DNA of 7,107 nucleotides from Streptosporangiaceae bacterium (GTDB lineage: Bacteria > Actinomycetota > Actinomycetes > Streptosporangiales > Streptosporangiaceae), in assembly GCA_030050125.1 (NCBI GenBank), contig JASIJN010000247.1:1-7107 (forward strand), given 5' to 3'. Below are positions 1 to 6,175 of this stretch, piece by piece (the stretch's first letter is position 1; each line of letters opens with the position of its first letter). Below the pieces are notes generated by a model, which was given only the letters and a program-made list of their open reading frames with translations, searched no databases and was not told the DNA's origin. The translations under genes and the position numbers were made by a program.

Positions 1-98
1 TGCCCGGAGTGATTATCGTGCGACCGGTGCAGCCAGCGCGGGACGAGCACGCACGCCCATATGGCGACGATGGCGAGATAAAGAATGGCGCTGCTCAA
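1..98 (-). CDS. glpR: GlpR-like membrane protein, N-terminal fragment (runs off left edge)
   Basis: Reading the minus strand from a TTG at 98-96 gives 32 open codons to the window edge. The peptide begins MSSAILYLAIVAIWACVLVP and continues RWLHRSHDNHSG: one hydrophobic segment (about residues 4-20) followed by a basic stretch, the layout of a single-pass membrane anchor. This opening (short N-terminus, 'IYLAIVAxWAxxLVPxWLRR'-like) is what I recognise from the actinobacterial family of M. tuberculosis Rv0996, annotated as gephyrin-like molybdotransferase receptor GlpR. In Corynebacterium glutamicum GlpR is the membrane receptor of Glp, a MoeA-family protein that binds FtsZ. The next in-frame codon set upstream reaches a TGA at 116-114 with no other start, so TTG is the only usable one; a GGGGTAAG stretch lies just before it. 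Lying downstream of moeA and rimJ, as in mycobacteria, supports the call. The cytoplasmic or C-terminal remainder is not in the window. Confidence 0.72.
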   Translation of the reverse strand, partial: MSSAILYLAIVAIWACVLVPRWLHRSHDNHSG

Positions 99-279
99 CG
101 GCTTACCCCGGGCTCACGTCAACGCGCCGTGCCCGGATTGCCGGACGCGGGCATGATGCAGCTTCGGGCGTTCTCACGTCACGCACGGTAAAGGTCGTCG
201 TCTCCTTTGACGAGCATTCGGCCCGGTGTGTCGCGAGATCGCGGGCCAGGCCGTTCCGGAATCAGGCAGCCCGGCCTGT
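99..279. other. Intergenic stretch between the acetyltransferase gene and glpR
   Basis: This 181-bp gap has no recognisable gene. It must contain either the end of the upstream transcript or the glpR promoter, but I see no convincing -35/-10 pair on the minus strand. Three weak inverted repeats are visible: CCGGC/GCCGG at 271-287 spanning the acetyltransferase stop codon, GGCCCG/CGGGCC at 220-247, and CGTGCCCG/CGGGCATG at 128-155 (one G:T pair, 12-base loop). None is followed by a T-tract, so terminator function is only possible. A very short minus-strand reading frame (12 codons, ATG near 217) exists but has nothing to support it. Confidence 0.4.
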
Positions 280-921
280 TCAGCCGGCCCGGGAACGGGA
301 CTCGGCGATCCGGCGCCAGCGGGTCATCAGGCCGCCGCTGGCTTCCTCGACGGTCATCGCGTAGCAGAGATGGTCGCGCCAGGCGCCGTCGATATGCAGG
401 CTGCGGCGGCGCAACCCCTCTTCGCGGAACCCGAGTTTCTCCACCACCCGGCGGCTGGCGTGATTCTCCGGCCGAATGGTCGCCTCGATCCGGTGCAGGC
501 CGATGACAAAAAAACAGTGATCCATGGCCATCGCCAGCGCCGTCGGGGTTATCCCCCGGCCCGCAAAGGCCTCGTCGATCCAGTAACCGACCTGCCCCGA
601 ACGGGCGGACCCCCAGACGATGCTGCCCACGGTCAGCTGGCCGGCGAAATGGCCGCCATAGGTCACCACCCACGGGATCGTCAGCCCCTGCCGGGCCTCG
701 CGGCGCATGGTCCGGGCCATCGTGACATACGGGCCCAGACTGGACCGGTAGAGCGGGGTTTCCGGGTTGGTCGGCTCCCAGGCCCGCAGCCACGCGGCAT
801 TGCGCACCCGCGTGTCGCGCCACGTCGCGGCGTCCTTCACCCGGACCGGGCGCAGCCCCACGGGCAACTCGAGAAGGTCAGGCTCAGTCAGCGTGACCGG
901 CCAGCCCCGCATGCGTCCCAC
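280..921 (-). CDS. rimJ: RimJ/RimL-family GNAT N-acetyltransferase
   Basis: A 213-residue GNAT-fold acetyltransferase that would transfer acetyl from acetyl-CoA, by family analogy to the N-terminal amine of a ribosomal or other protein; the real substrate cannot be read from sequence. The acetyl-CoA pyrophosphate-binding loop is visible as the GRG motif at residues 121-123 in 'DEAFAGRGITPTAL', followed by 'GLHRIEATIRPENHASRRVV' (141-160) and 'EKLGF' (161-165), the standard motif A/B of RimJ-like proteins. Length matches the family. Start is GTG at 921-919, the first start after an in-frame TGA; an ATG three codons in (912) would give 210 residues and has a GGGA at better spacing, so the start is uncertain by three residues. 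It follows mogA after 87 bp and precedes glpR, the same place as Rv0995 in M. tuberculosis. The rimJ name rests on family and synteny, not proven function. Confidence 0.88.
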   Translation of the reverse strand: MGRMRGWPVTLTEPDLLELPVGLRPVRVKDAATWRDTRVRNAAWLRAWEPTNPETPLYRSSLGPYVTMARTMRREARQGLTIPWVVTYGGHFAGQLTVGSIVWGSARSGQVGYWIDEAFAGRGITPTALAMAMDHCFFVIGLHRIEATIRPENHASRRVVEKLGFREEGLRRRSLHIDGAWRDHLCYAMTVEEASGGLMTRWRRIAESRSRAG

Positions 922-949
922 GGCACCATCATTCCCTGGCTCAGCTCTT

Positions 950-967
950 GTTCGCCATTCGGTGAAC
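950..967. other. Short dyad between mogA and rimJ
   Basis: GTTCGCC (950-956), a 4-base spacer ATTC, and GGTGAAC (961-967) form a 7-bp inverted repeat with one G:T pair. It lies 29 bp upstream of the rimJ start in the only sizeable gap of this minus-strand cluster. It could be an operator for separate control of rimJ or an attenuating hairpin after mogA. There is no T-run and no promoter that I can place confidently beside it. Confidence 0.3.
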
Positions 968-1008
968 CAACGAATACGTACGGGATATGCCCGGCCGACC
1001 CAGCGGTT

Positions 1009-1494
1009 TCAGTCGGACCGTGGATGATCGCCGCCGCGTGCCTGGTCAACTGCGTGCGCGAGCACCCGGGACAGCGCCGCCATCCCGTCCCGGACGCCGC
1101 CGGTCGAACCCGGCAGGTTGACGATGAGGGTCCGCCCGGCCAGGCCGGCCACGCCGCGGGAGAGAATCGCGTCCGGGACTCCGGCCGCCTGACCCTCCCA
1201 GCGAACCGCGTCGGCAATCCCCGGGACCTCCCGATCCAGCACCTTCCGGGTCATCTCCGGCGTGAGGTCGGTCGGCGTCAGCCCGGTCCCGCCCGTCGTG
1301 ATCACGACGTCGTATCCGGCCCCGACCGCCTGCCGCAACGCCTCCTCCACCGGGTCGCCGTCCGGAACCACCTGCGGGCCGTCCACCTCGCAGCCCGCCT
1401 TCTCCAGCAGAGCCACCAGGATCGGCCCGGAACGATCGGGGTAGACGCCGGCCGAGGCGCGGTTGGAGACCGTGATGGCCAGTGCCCTGATCAC
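1009..1494 (-). CDS. mogA: MogA/MoaB-family molybdopterin adenylyltransferase
   Basis: A 161-residue single-domain MoCF-fold protein. The family activates molybdopterin by adenylylation (MPT + ATP to MPT-AMP) in the cytoplasm, the substrate MoeA then uses for metal insertion. Visible motifs: 'VVITTGGTGLTPTDLTPE' at about 63-80, with the TTGGTG nucleotide/MPT loop and an Asp (D76) at the position of the essential Asp of E. coli MogA, and 'LPGSTGGVRDG' at 127-137. The open frame extends upstream to 1737, but that part is an Arg/Gly/Asp-rich antisense-like shadow of moaC; the domain begins at the GTG at 1494-1492 (IRALAITVSNRAS). That GTG overlaps the moaC stop in a 4-base GTGA, which suggests translational coupling and fixes the start. 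Family members are called mogA, moaB or mog in different genomes; adenylyltransferase activity is by family inference. Confidence 0.92.
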   Translation of the reverse strand: MIRALAITVSNRASAGVYPDRSGPILVALLEKAGCEVDGPQVVPDGDPVEEALRQAVGAGYDVVITTGGTGLTPTDLTPEMTRKVLDREVPGIADAVRWEGQAAGVPDAILSRGVAGLAGRTLIVNLPGSTGGVRDGMAALSRVLAHAVDQARGGDHPRSD

Positions 1495-1970
1495 GGCCGG
1501 CGCCAGGTCCCGGTCTTGCCGCCGGTCTTCTCCTCGACCCTGACGTCGCTGACCACCGCGGCCGGGTCGATCGCCTTGACCATGTCGATCAGCGCCAGCG
1601 CGCCCACGCAGACGGCGGTCAGCGCCTCCATCTCGACGCCGGTCCGGTCGGCGGTCCGGACCGTGACGCGGATCGTCACCCCGTCGTCGGTCACCTCGAG
1701 GTCCACGTCGACGGAGTGCAGTCCGATCGGGTGGCACAGCGGGATCAGGTCCGGCGTGCGCTTGGCGCCCTGGATCGCGGCGATCCGGGCCACGGCCAGC
1801 GCGTCGCCCTTGGGCACGGTCCGGTCGCGCAGCGCCGCCACCGCGTCGGCAGAGACCAGCACCCGGCCGGACGCGGTCGCGGCGCGGCCCGTCACTTCCT
1901 TGCCCGACACGTCGACCATGTGCGCCTGGCCCGCCGCGTCGATGTGGGTGAGTTCCGGCGCGCCGCTCAC
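1491..1970 (-). CDS. moaC: Cyclic pyranopterin monophosphate synthase MoaC
   Basis: A 159-residue MoaC, the usual family length. With MoaA it performs the first step of molybdenum-cofactor synthesis; MoaC converts 3',8-cyclo-7,8-dihydro-GTP to cyclic pyranopterin monophosphate. Signatures are clear: 'KGDALAVARIAAIQGAKRT' (54-72), 'LIPLCHPI' (75-82) and 'GVEMEALTAV' (111-120) with 'IDMVKA' (128-133). K54, D129 and K132 fall where the catalytic Lys51, Asp128 and Lys131 of E. coli MoaC lie, so the enzyme looks intact. The GTG start at 1970-1968 overlaps the moeA TGA by 4 bases, and its own stop overlaps mogA the same way. No moaA is in the window, so the radical-SAM partner must be elsewhere. 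Confidence 0.97.
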   Translation of the reverse strand: MSGAPELTHIDAAGQAHMVDVSGKEVTGRAATASGRVLVSADAVAALRDRTVPKGDALAVARIAAIQGAKRTPDLIPLCHPIGLHSVDVDLEVTDDGVTIRVTVRTADRTGVEMEALTAVCVGALALIDMVKAIDPAAVVSDVRVEEKTGGKTGTWRRP

Positions 1971-3214
1971 GGAAGCACCAGCACCTCGACGTCGGCGCCT
2001 TCCGGCAGTTCGGTCACGGGCTCGGGCACGATGATCAGGACGTTGGCGCGGGCCAGCGAGGCCAGCTGATGCGACGCCTGCCCGGACACCGGCGCAACGG
2101 TCCCCGCGTCCGGATCGAGCACCCCGCGCAGGAACGACCGCCTGCCGTCCGGCGACCAGACCGGGCCGGCCAGGACGGCCCGCCCCGAGACTAGGCGTTC
2201 AGGCCGGAGGTCTTGAAAGGCGCCCGCCGCAGGCCGGACGAACAGCTGGAAGGAGACATAAGCGCTGACCGGGTTCCCGGGCAGGGTGAAGATCGGCGTG
2301 CCCGCGGACCCCACCAGGCCGAAGCCCTGGGGCATCCCGGGCTGCATGGCGACCTTGCGGAAGCCGACCGTGCCGAGGTCGCTCAGCGCCGCCTTGACCA
2401 CGTCGTGCTCGCCGCCCATGCTGACCCCGCCGGTGGTGACCAGCAGGTCGGAGTCGGCCAGCGCGGCCTCGATCGCGGCCAGCACCTTCGCCTTGTCGTC
2501 GGGCACGATCGGGTGGCGCCTGGCCACGAACCCGGCGTCCCGCGCGGCCGCGGCCAGCATCCGGCTGTTGGACTCCCAGATCTGGCCCGGGGCGACCGGC
2601 CGGCCGGGCTCGGCCAGCTCGTTCCCCGTGGAGATCACCGTCACCCGCGGCCGGGGGCGGGCGGTGACCGCGCCGTGCCCGGCCGCGGCGAGCAGGCCGA
2701 GCTGCACCGGGCCCAGCCGGGTTCCCGCGGTCAGCAGCAGGTCACCGACAACCGCGTCGCCTCCGGCCCGCCGGATCGCATGGCCGGGCTCGGCCCGGCG
2801 GTTGATGCTGACCCGGCCGCCCGGGCCGCCGCCGTCGGTCCACTCGACCGGCACCACCGCGTCGGCGCCCGGCGGCAGCAGCGCGCCCGTCATGATCTTG
2901 ATGCAGTTACCCCGGGCGAGCTCGTGCCGGCCGGTATTGCCGGCCGCCACCTCGGCGACGACCGGCAGCATGACCGGCCGATCGGCCGTGGCCCCGGCCA
3001 CGTCCGCGGCGACCACCGCGTACCCGTCCATCGCCGAGTTGTCGAACGGCGGGAGCGGCCAGGCCGCGGTGACGTCCTCGGTCAGCACCGCGCCGTCGGA
3101 CTCGTCCAGGCCAAGCTCGAGCGGCGGCACCGGGCGGATGGCCGCGAGCACCTCGGCCAGGTAGCTGTCCACCGACTGCATCGCGGACTGCCCGGTCCGT
3201 TCGGTGACGGTCAT
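1967..3214 (-). CDS. moeA: MoeA/gephyrin-like molybdopterin molybdotransferase (Glp-type)
   Basis: A 415-residue MoeA that inserts molybdate into adenylylated molybdopterin. Domain order is normal: N-terminal region with 'PPFDNSAMDGYAV' (55-67, Asp and Ser of the active cleft), 'GNCIKIMTGALLPPGADAVV' (102-121), the MoCF-biosynthesis domain with 'VTVISTGNEL' (191-200) and 'LLVTTGGVSMGGEHDVVK' (257-274), and a small C-terminal beta domain to residue 415. The loop 'AMQPGMPQGFG' (289-299) has Met where E. coli MoeA has Lys in PGKP. ATG at 3214 leaves 19 bp after galU with an AGGGCGAG ribosome site; ATG at 3181 (MQSVDSYL) is a possible shorter start. The frame stays open upstream to 3514, but that part is a shadow of galU. 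With glpR in the same cluster, this may be the Glp protein that also works with FtsZ in Corynebacterium; that role is inferred from context. Confidence 0.95.
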   Translation of the reverse strand: MTVTERTGQSAMQSVDSYLAEVLAAIRPVPPLELGLDESDGAVLTEDVTAAWPLPPFDNSAMDGYAVVAADVAGATADRPVMLPVVAEVAAGNTGRHELARGNCIKIMTGALLPPGADAVVPVEWTDGGGPGGRVSINRRAEPGHAIRRAGGDAVVGDLLLTAGTRLGPVQLGLLAAAGHGAVTARPRPRVTVISTGNELAEPGRPVAPGQIWESNSRMLAAAARDAGFVARRHPIVPDDKAKVLAAIEAALADSDLLVTTGGVSMGGEHDVVKAALSDLGTVGFRKVAMQPGMPQGFGLVGSAGTPIFTLPGNPVSAYVSFQLFVRPAAGAFQDLRPERLVSGRAVLAGPVWSPDGRRSFLRGVLDPDAGTVAPVSGQASHQLASLARANVLIIVPEPVTELPEGADVEVLVLP

Positions 3215-3233
3215 CGCGGCTCGCCCTGGCCGG

Positions 3234-4160
<927 letters not shown>

Positions 4161-4167
4161 GCTGAGA

Positions 4168-4173
4168 ACCCTA
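4168..4173 (-). promoter_or_regulatory. Putative -10 element for a leaderless galU transcript
   Basis: On the minus strand TAGGGT matches the actinobacterial TANNNT -10 pattern and ends 7 bases before the galU ATG at 4160. That spacing would put the transcription start at or within a base of the A of ATG, so the mRNA would have no 5' leader. The absence of a good Shine-Dalgarno sequence before this ATG fits. No clear -35 hexamer is seen. The whole galU/5-FCL divergent gap is only 33 bp. Confidence 0.5.
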
Positions 4174-4193
4174 GCCGTAAGCCGGAGGAAGCC

Positions 4194-4799
4194 GTGAACT
4201 GCACTGACCATGACGAGGTCGCGCTGCGGTCACGGAAGGTTGCGCTGCGGCGTCAGCTGGCGGCTCAACGCCAGAAGACAAACGATTTTGAACGCCACGT
4301 CTCGGGGCGGTCCCTGCGCGATGCGGTGCTCTCGCTGCCGGAGATTCAGATGGCCGGGACCGTGGCCGCCTACGTGTCGGTGGGCACCGAGCCGCAGACC
4401 CGCGGGCTGATCTACGCGCTGTGGAAGCGCGGGACCTACGTGCTGCTGCCGCTCCTGCTGGCCGACCACGAGCTGGACTGGGCCTCCTACGAAGGCCCCG
4501 ACTCCCTGGCCCCGGGGCCGCACGGGCTGCTCCAGCCGACCGAACCCCCGCGCGGCGTGCACGCGGTGACCAGCGCGGACCTGGTGATCGTGCCGGCTCT
4601 CGCGGTGGACAGGGCCGGCATGCGCCTGGGCCGGGGCGGGGGCTCCTACGACCGGGCCCTGGCCCGGATCGGCGCCGCGGTACCCACCGTGGCGTTGATC
4701 TACGATCACGAGCTTGTCGAGGAGGTTCCGGCCGGCCGTCACGACCAGCCGGTGCGGATGGTGGCCCGCCCTGGGCAAGGAATCACCAGGCTCCGCTAG
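4194..4799 (+). CDS. 5-formyltetrahydrofolate cyclo-ligase (5-FCL / MTHFS)
   Basis: A 201-residue protein of the 5-FCL family, which uses ATP to convert 5-formyltetrahydrofolate into 5,10-methenyltetrahydrofolate in cytosolic one-carbon metabolism. The N-terminus carries the basic 'LRSRKVALRRQLAAQR' helix (11-26). The diagnostic signature 'RLGRGGGSYDRAL' is at 144-156 (Gly-rich loop plus Tyr-Asp-Arg), preceded by 'DLVIVPALAVD' (129-139) and followed by 'VALIYDHELVEEVP' (166-179). The GTG start at 4194 has a near-ideal GGAGGAA (4184-4190) ribosome site and is the only start in frame. It is divergent from galU and precedes the zinc-ribbon gene by 59 bp, the order Rv0993/Rv0992c/Rv0991c in M. 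tuberculosis. Family members are named fau or ygfA elsewhere. Confidence 0.94.
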   Translation: MNCTDHDEVALRSRKVALRRQLAAQRQKTNDFERHVSGRSLRDAVLSLPEIQMAGTVAAYVSVGTEPQTRGLIYALWKRGTYVLLPLLLADHELDWASYEGPDSLAPGPHGLLQPTEPPRGVHAVTSADLVIVPALAVDRAGMRLGRGGGSYDRALARIGAAVPTVALIYDHELVEEVPAGRHDQPVRMVARPGQGITRLR

Positions 4800-4803
4800 C
4801 TGT

Positions 4804-4812
4804 TGCTACCAT
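4804..4812 (+). promoter_or_regulatory. Extended -10 promoter for the zinc-ribbon gene
   Basis: TGC followed by TACCAT (4807-4812) is an extended -10 (TGN + TANNNT), 5 bp past the 5-FCL stop codon. No good -35 hexamer is seen about 17 bp upstream, as is common for extended -10 promoters. The expected transcription start, around 4818-4821, falls inside the adjoining inverted repeat at 4813-4839, the arrangement expected of a repressor-controlled promoter. Confidence 0.6.
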
Positions 4813-4839
4813 CTAGCAGTCACACGCGGCGAGTGCCAA
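4813..4839 (+). promoter_or_regulatory. CIRCE-like operator (HrcA binding site)
   Basis: CTAGCAGTC, nine bases ACACGCGGC, then GAGTGCCAA. Against the CIRCE consensus TTAGCACTC-N9-GAGTGCTAA the left arm matches 7 of 9, the right arm 8 of 9, and the 9-base spacer is exact. CIRCE is the operator of the heat-shock repressor HrcA, which usually controls groESL and dnaK operons. The site abuts the -10 element and ends 19 bp before the GTG of the zinc-ribbon gene, so repressor binding would block transcription initiation. The homologous gene Rv0991c (ruc) in M. tuberculosis is known to belong to the HrcA regulon, which agrees. HrcA itself is not in the window. Confidence 0.78.
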
Positions 4840-4858
4840 TGCCGCAGAGGGAGGAACC

Positions 4859-5296
4859 GTGCCGACGTATCAGTACGCCTGCACCGATTGCGCAGATCGG
4901 CTCGAAGTAGTGCAGAAGTTCAGCGACGAGTCGCTGACCGTCTGCCCCACCTGCGGCGGCAAGCTTCGCAAGGTCTTCTCCCCGGTCGGCATTGTGTTCA
5001 AGGGGTCCGGGTTCTACCGGACCGACAGCCGCGCCAGCCAGAAGAGCGGCGAGCTCGCGGGGGCCTCGGCCAACGGGACGGGCGGGTCCGACGGCAAGAA
5101 GCCGGACGCCGCTTCCTCCTCGGGCGACAAGTCGGGCTCGGGCGACAAGAAGAGCGGCGACAAGAAGGGCGGCGACAAGGTCGGCAGCTCCTCGTCGGCT
5201 TCGTCGTCCTCGGCTCGTTCCGCGCCCTCGTCTGGTTCGTCCTCGGGCTCTTCCTCCTCCGGATCTTCCGGTTCCTCTGGCTCGAAGGTCGCCTGA
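4859..5296 (+). CDS. FmdB-family zinc-ribbon protein with disordered tail, Ruc-like redox chaperone
   Basis: A 145-residue protein in two parts. Residues 1-55 are an FmdB-type zinc ribbon, with paired cysteines C8/C11 (ACTDC) and C29/C32 (CPTC) and the family ending 'GIVFKGSGFYRTD' (44-56). Residues 57-145 are low-complexity: a charged Gly-Asp-Lys stretch (about 89-107), then almost pure Ser/Gly, surely disordered. This architecture matches M. tuberculosis Rv0991c (Ruc), a chaperone whose zinc cysteines act as a redox switch and which cooperates with DnaK. The neighbours (5-FCL, galU, moeA) and a CIRCE operator upstream match too. The GTG start at 4859 follows GGAGG (4850-4854), and MPTYQYACTDC is the standard family start. 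Chaperone activity is inferred; the zinc ribbon is directly visible. An FmdB (formamidase regulator) role is unlikely, as no fmd genes are here. Confidence 0.9.
   Translation: MPTYQYACTDCADRLEVVQKFSDESLTVCPTCGGKLRKVFSPVGIVFKGSGFYRTDSRASQKSGELAGASANGTGGSDGKKPDAASSSGDKSGSGDKKSGDKKGGDKVGSSSSASSSSARSAPSSGSSSGSSSSGSSGSSGSKVA
5123..5179 (+). repeat. In-frame tandem repeat coding for Gly-Asp-Lys units
   Basis: Within the zinc-ribbon gene's tail, GGCGACAAG recurs four times with short spacers: one 18-base unit (GDKSGS) at 5123-5140, two nearly identical 15-base units (GDKKS, GDKKG) at 5141-5170, and a final 9-base partial. Downstream (about 5180-5290) the coding strand becomes pyrimidine-rich TCC/TCG/TCT serine codons. 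The repeats suggest slippage or duplication as the source of tail length variation. Confidence 0.75.
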
Positions 5297-5302
5297 CCTG
5301 CC

Positions 5303-6109
5303 ATGGCCAGCCTGGCCAGCATCGGCGTGATCGGCGGCTCGGGACTGTATGAGTTCCTCGACGCCGTCGACGAGATCGTGGTCGATACCCCGTACGGGGC
5401 GCCGAGCGACCCTCTGGTCATCGGCGAGGTGGCCGGCCGCCGGGTGGCGTTTGTGCCCCGGCACGGCCGTGACCACCGGTTCCCGCCGCACCGCATCCCC
5501 TACCGCGCCAACCTCTGGGCCCTGCGCTCGATCGGCGTCCGACAGGTGCTGGCGCCGAGCGCGGTCGGCTCGCTGACCATGGATTACGGGCCCGGAACGC
5601 TGGCCGTGCCGGACCAGCTCGTGGACCGCACCTCGGGCCGGGCCCAGACGTACTACGACGAGGGCGGCGCCGTCCACGTCGCGTTCGCCGACCCCTACTG
5701 CCCGGTGGGGCGTTCCTACGCGGTGACCGCTGCGCAGGAACTCGGCTGGGCCCCGGTGTCGTCGGGCACCCTCGTGATCATCGAAGGCCCGCGCTTCTCC
5801 ACCCGGGCGGAGTCGCTCTGGTACGCCGCGCAGGGCTGGACGTTGATCGGTATGACCGGGCACCCCGAGGCGGTGCTGGCCCGGGAGCTGGCCCTCTGCT
5901 ACACGACCATCGCCCTGGTCACCGACACCGACGCGGGCGTCGAGGAGGGCGAGGGGGTCACCCAGGCCGAGGTGTTCCGGGTGTTCGCCGAGAACATGGC
6001 CGGGCTCAGGGACGTGCTGATGAAGATCATCGAGGGCTTGCCCGAGGAGCGGAACTGCCCGTGCCCGCACGTCCTCGACGGCATCAAGCTGCCTTTCAGC
6101 CTGCCCTGA
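5303..6109 (+). CDS. mtnP: S-methyl-5'-thioadenosine phosphorylase
   Basis: A 268-residue PNP/MTAP family-2 phosphorylase. It splits methylthioadenosine with phosphate into adenine and 5-methylthioribose-1-phosphate, salvaging the by-product of polyamine and other SAM-using pathways. Visible: 'IGVIGGSGLY' (7-16, phosphate loop), 'VPRHGRDHRFPPHRIPYRAN' (51-70), 'SAVGSL' (86-91), 'EGPRFSTRAES' (161-171), 'MTGHPEAVLARE' (184-195) and 'VTDTDAG' (206-212). Asp at 208 and 210 is the adenine-reading pattern, whereas inosine/guanosine-specific members carry Asn here, so MTA is favoured over guanosine-type substrates. A C-terminal CPC (252-254) resembles the CXC of archaeal MTAPs. The ATG at 5303 lies only 6 bp after the zinc-ribbon stop with a weak ribosome site, so it probably shares that transcript and its CIRCE control. 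Confidence 0.93.
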   Translation: MASLASIGVIGGSGLYEFLDAVDEIVVDTPYGAPSDPLVIGEVAGRRVAFVPRHGRDHRFPPHRIPYRANLWALRSIGVRQVLAPSAVGSLTMDYGPGTLAVPDQLVDRTSGRAQTYYDEGGAVHVAFADPYCPVGRSYAVTAAQELGWAPVSSGTLVIIEGPRFSTRAESLWYAAQGWTLIGMTGHPEAVLARELALCYTTIALVTDTDAGVEEGEGVTQAEVFRVFAENMAGLRDVLMKIIEGLPEERNCPCPHVLDGIKLPFSLP

Positions 6110-6116
6110 TCTCTAC

Positions 6117-6175
6117 CAGTCCCGGTAGGACAGTCCCGGCAGTCCGGTCAGTCTCGGTTGTCCGTTCAGTCAAGG
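6117..6175. repeat. Imperfect tandem 9-mer repeats between convergent genes
   Basis: Copies of CAGTCCCGG occur at 6117-6125 and 6131-6139, followed by CAGTCCGG at 6140-6147, CAGTCTCGG at 6149-6157 and CAGTCAAGG at 6167-6175; the last overlaps the end of the CBS gene. A small stem CTACC/GGTAG (6113-6117 with 6124-6128) sits over the first copy. The array fills the 56-bp gap where two transcripts converge. A termination role is possible but there is no T-tract. Confidence 0.6.

Noticed and set aside
9..191. 60-residue plus-strand open frame at the left edge
   Set aside because: It is antisense to the recognisable GlpR N-terminus and has no family likeness or ribosome site.
1495..1737. N-terminal extension of the mogA frame
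   Set aside because: The 81 extra codons are low-complexity Arg/Gly/Asp sequence lying inside moaC; the domain starts exactly at the GTG overlapping the moaC stop.
226..2034. 602-residue plus-strand open frame opposite rimJ, mogA and moaC
   Set aside because: It is Pro/Arg/Ala-rich with no domain, runs antisense to three clearly conserved genes, and is the usual stop-free shadow in high-G+C DNA.
5123..5290. CRISPR-like or selfish repeat array
   Set aside because: The repeats are in frame, follow codon structure, and encode a continuous low-complexity protein tail.
4859..5296. Reading the zinc-ribbon gene as the formamidase regulator FmdB
   Set aside because: The family name is historical; no amidase or transport genes are near, and the tail, operator and synteny fit a Ruc-like chaperone better.
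4820..6070. 416-residue minus-strand open frame opposite the zinc-ribbon and phosphorylase genes
   Set aside because: No recognisable domain, and both opposite genes carry full family signatures and ribosome sites.
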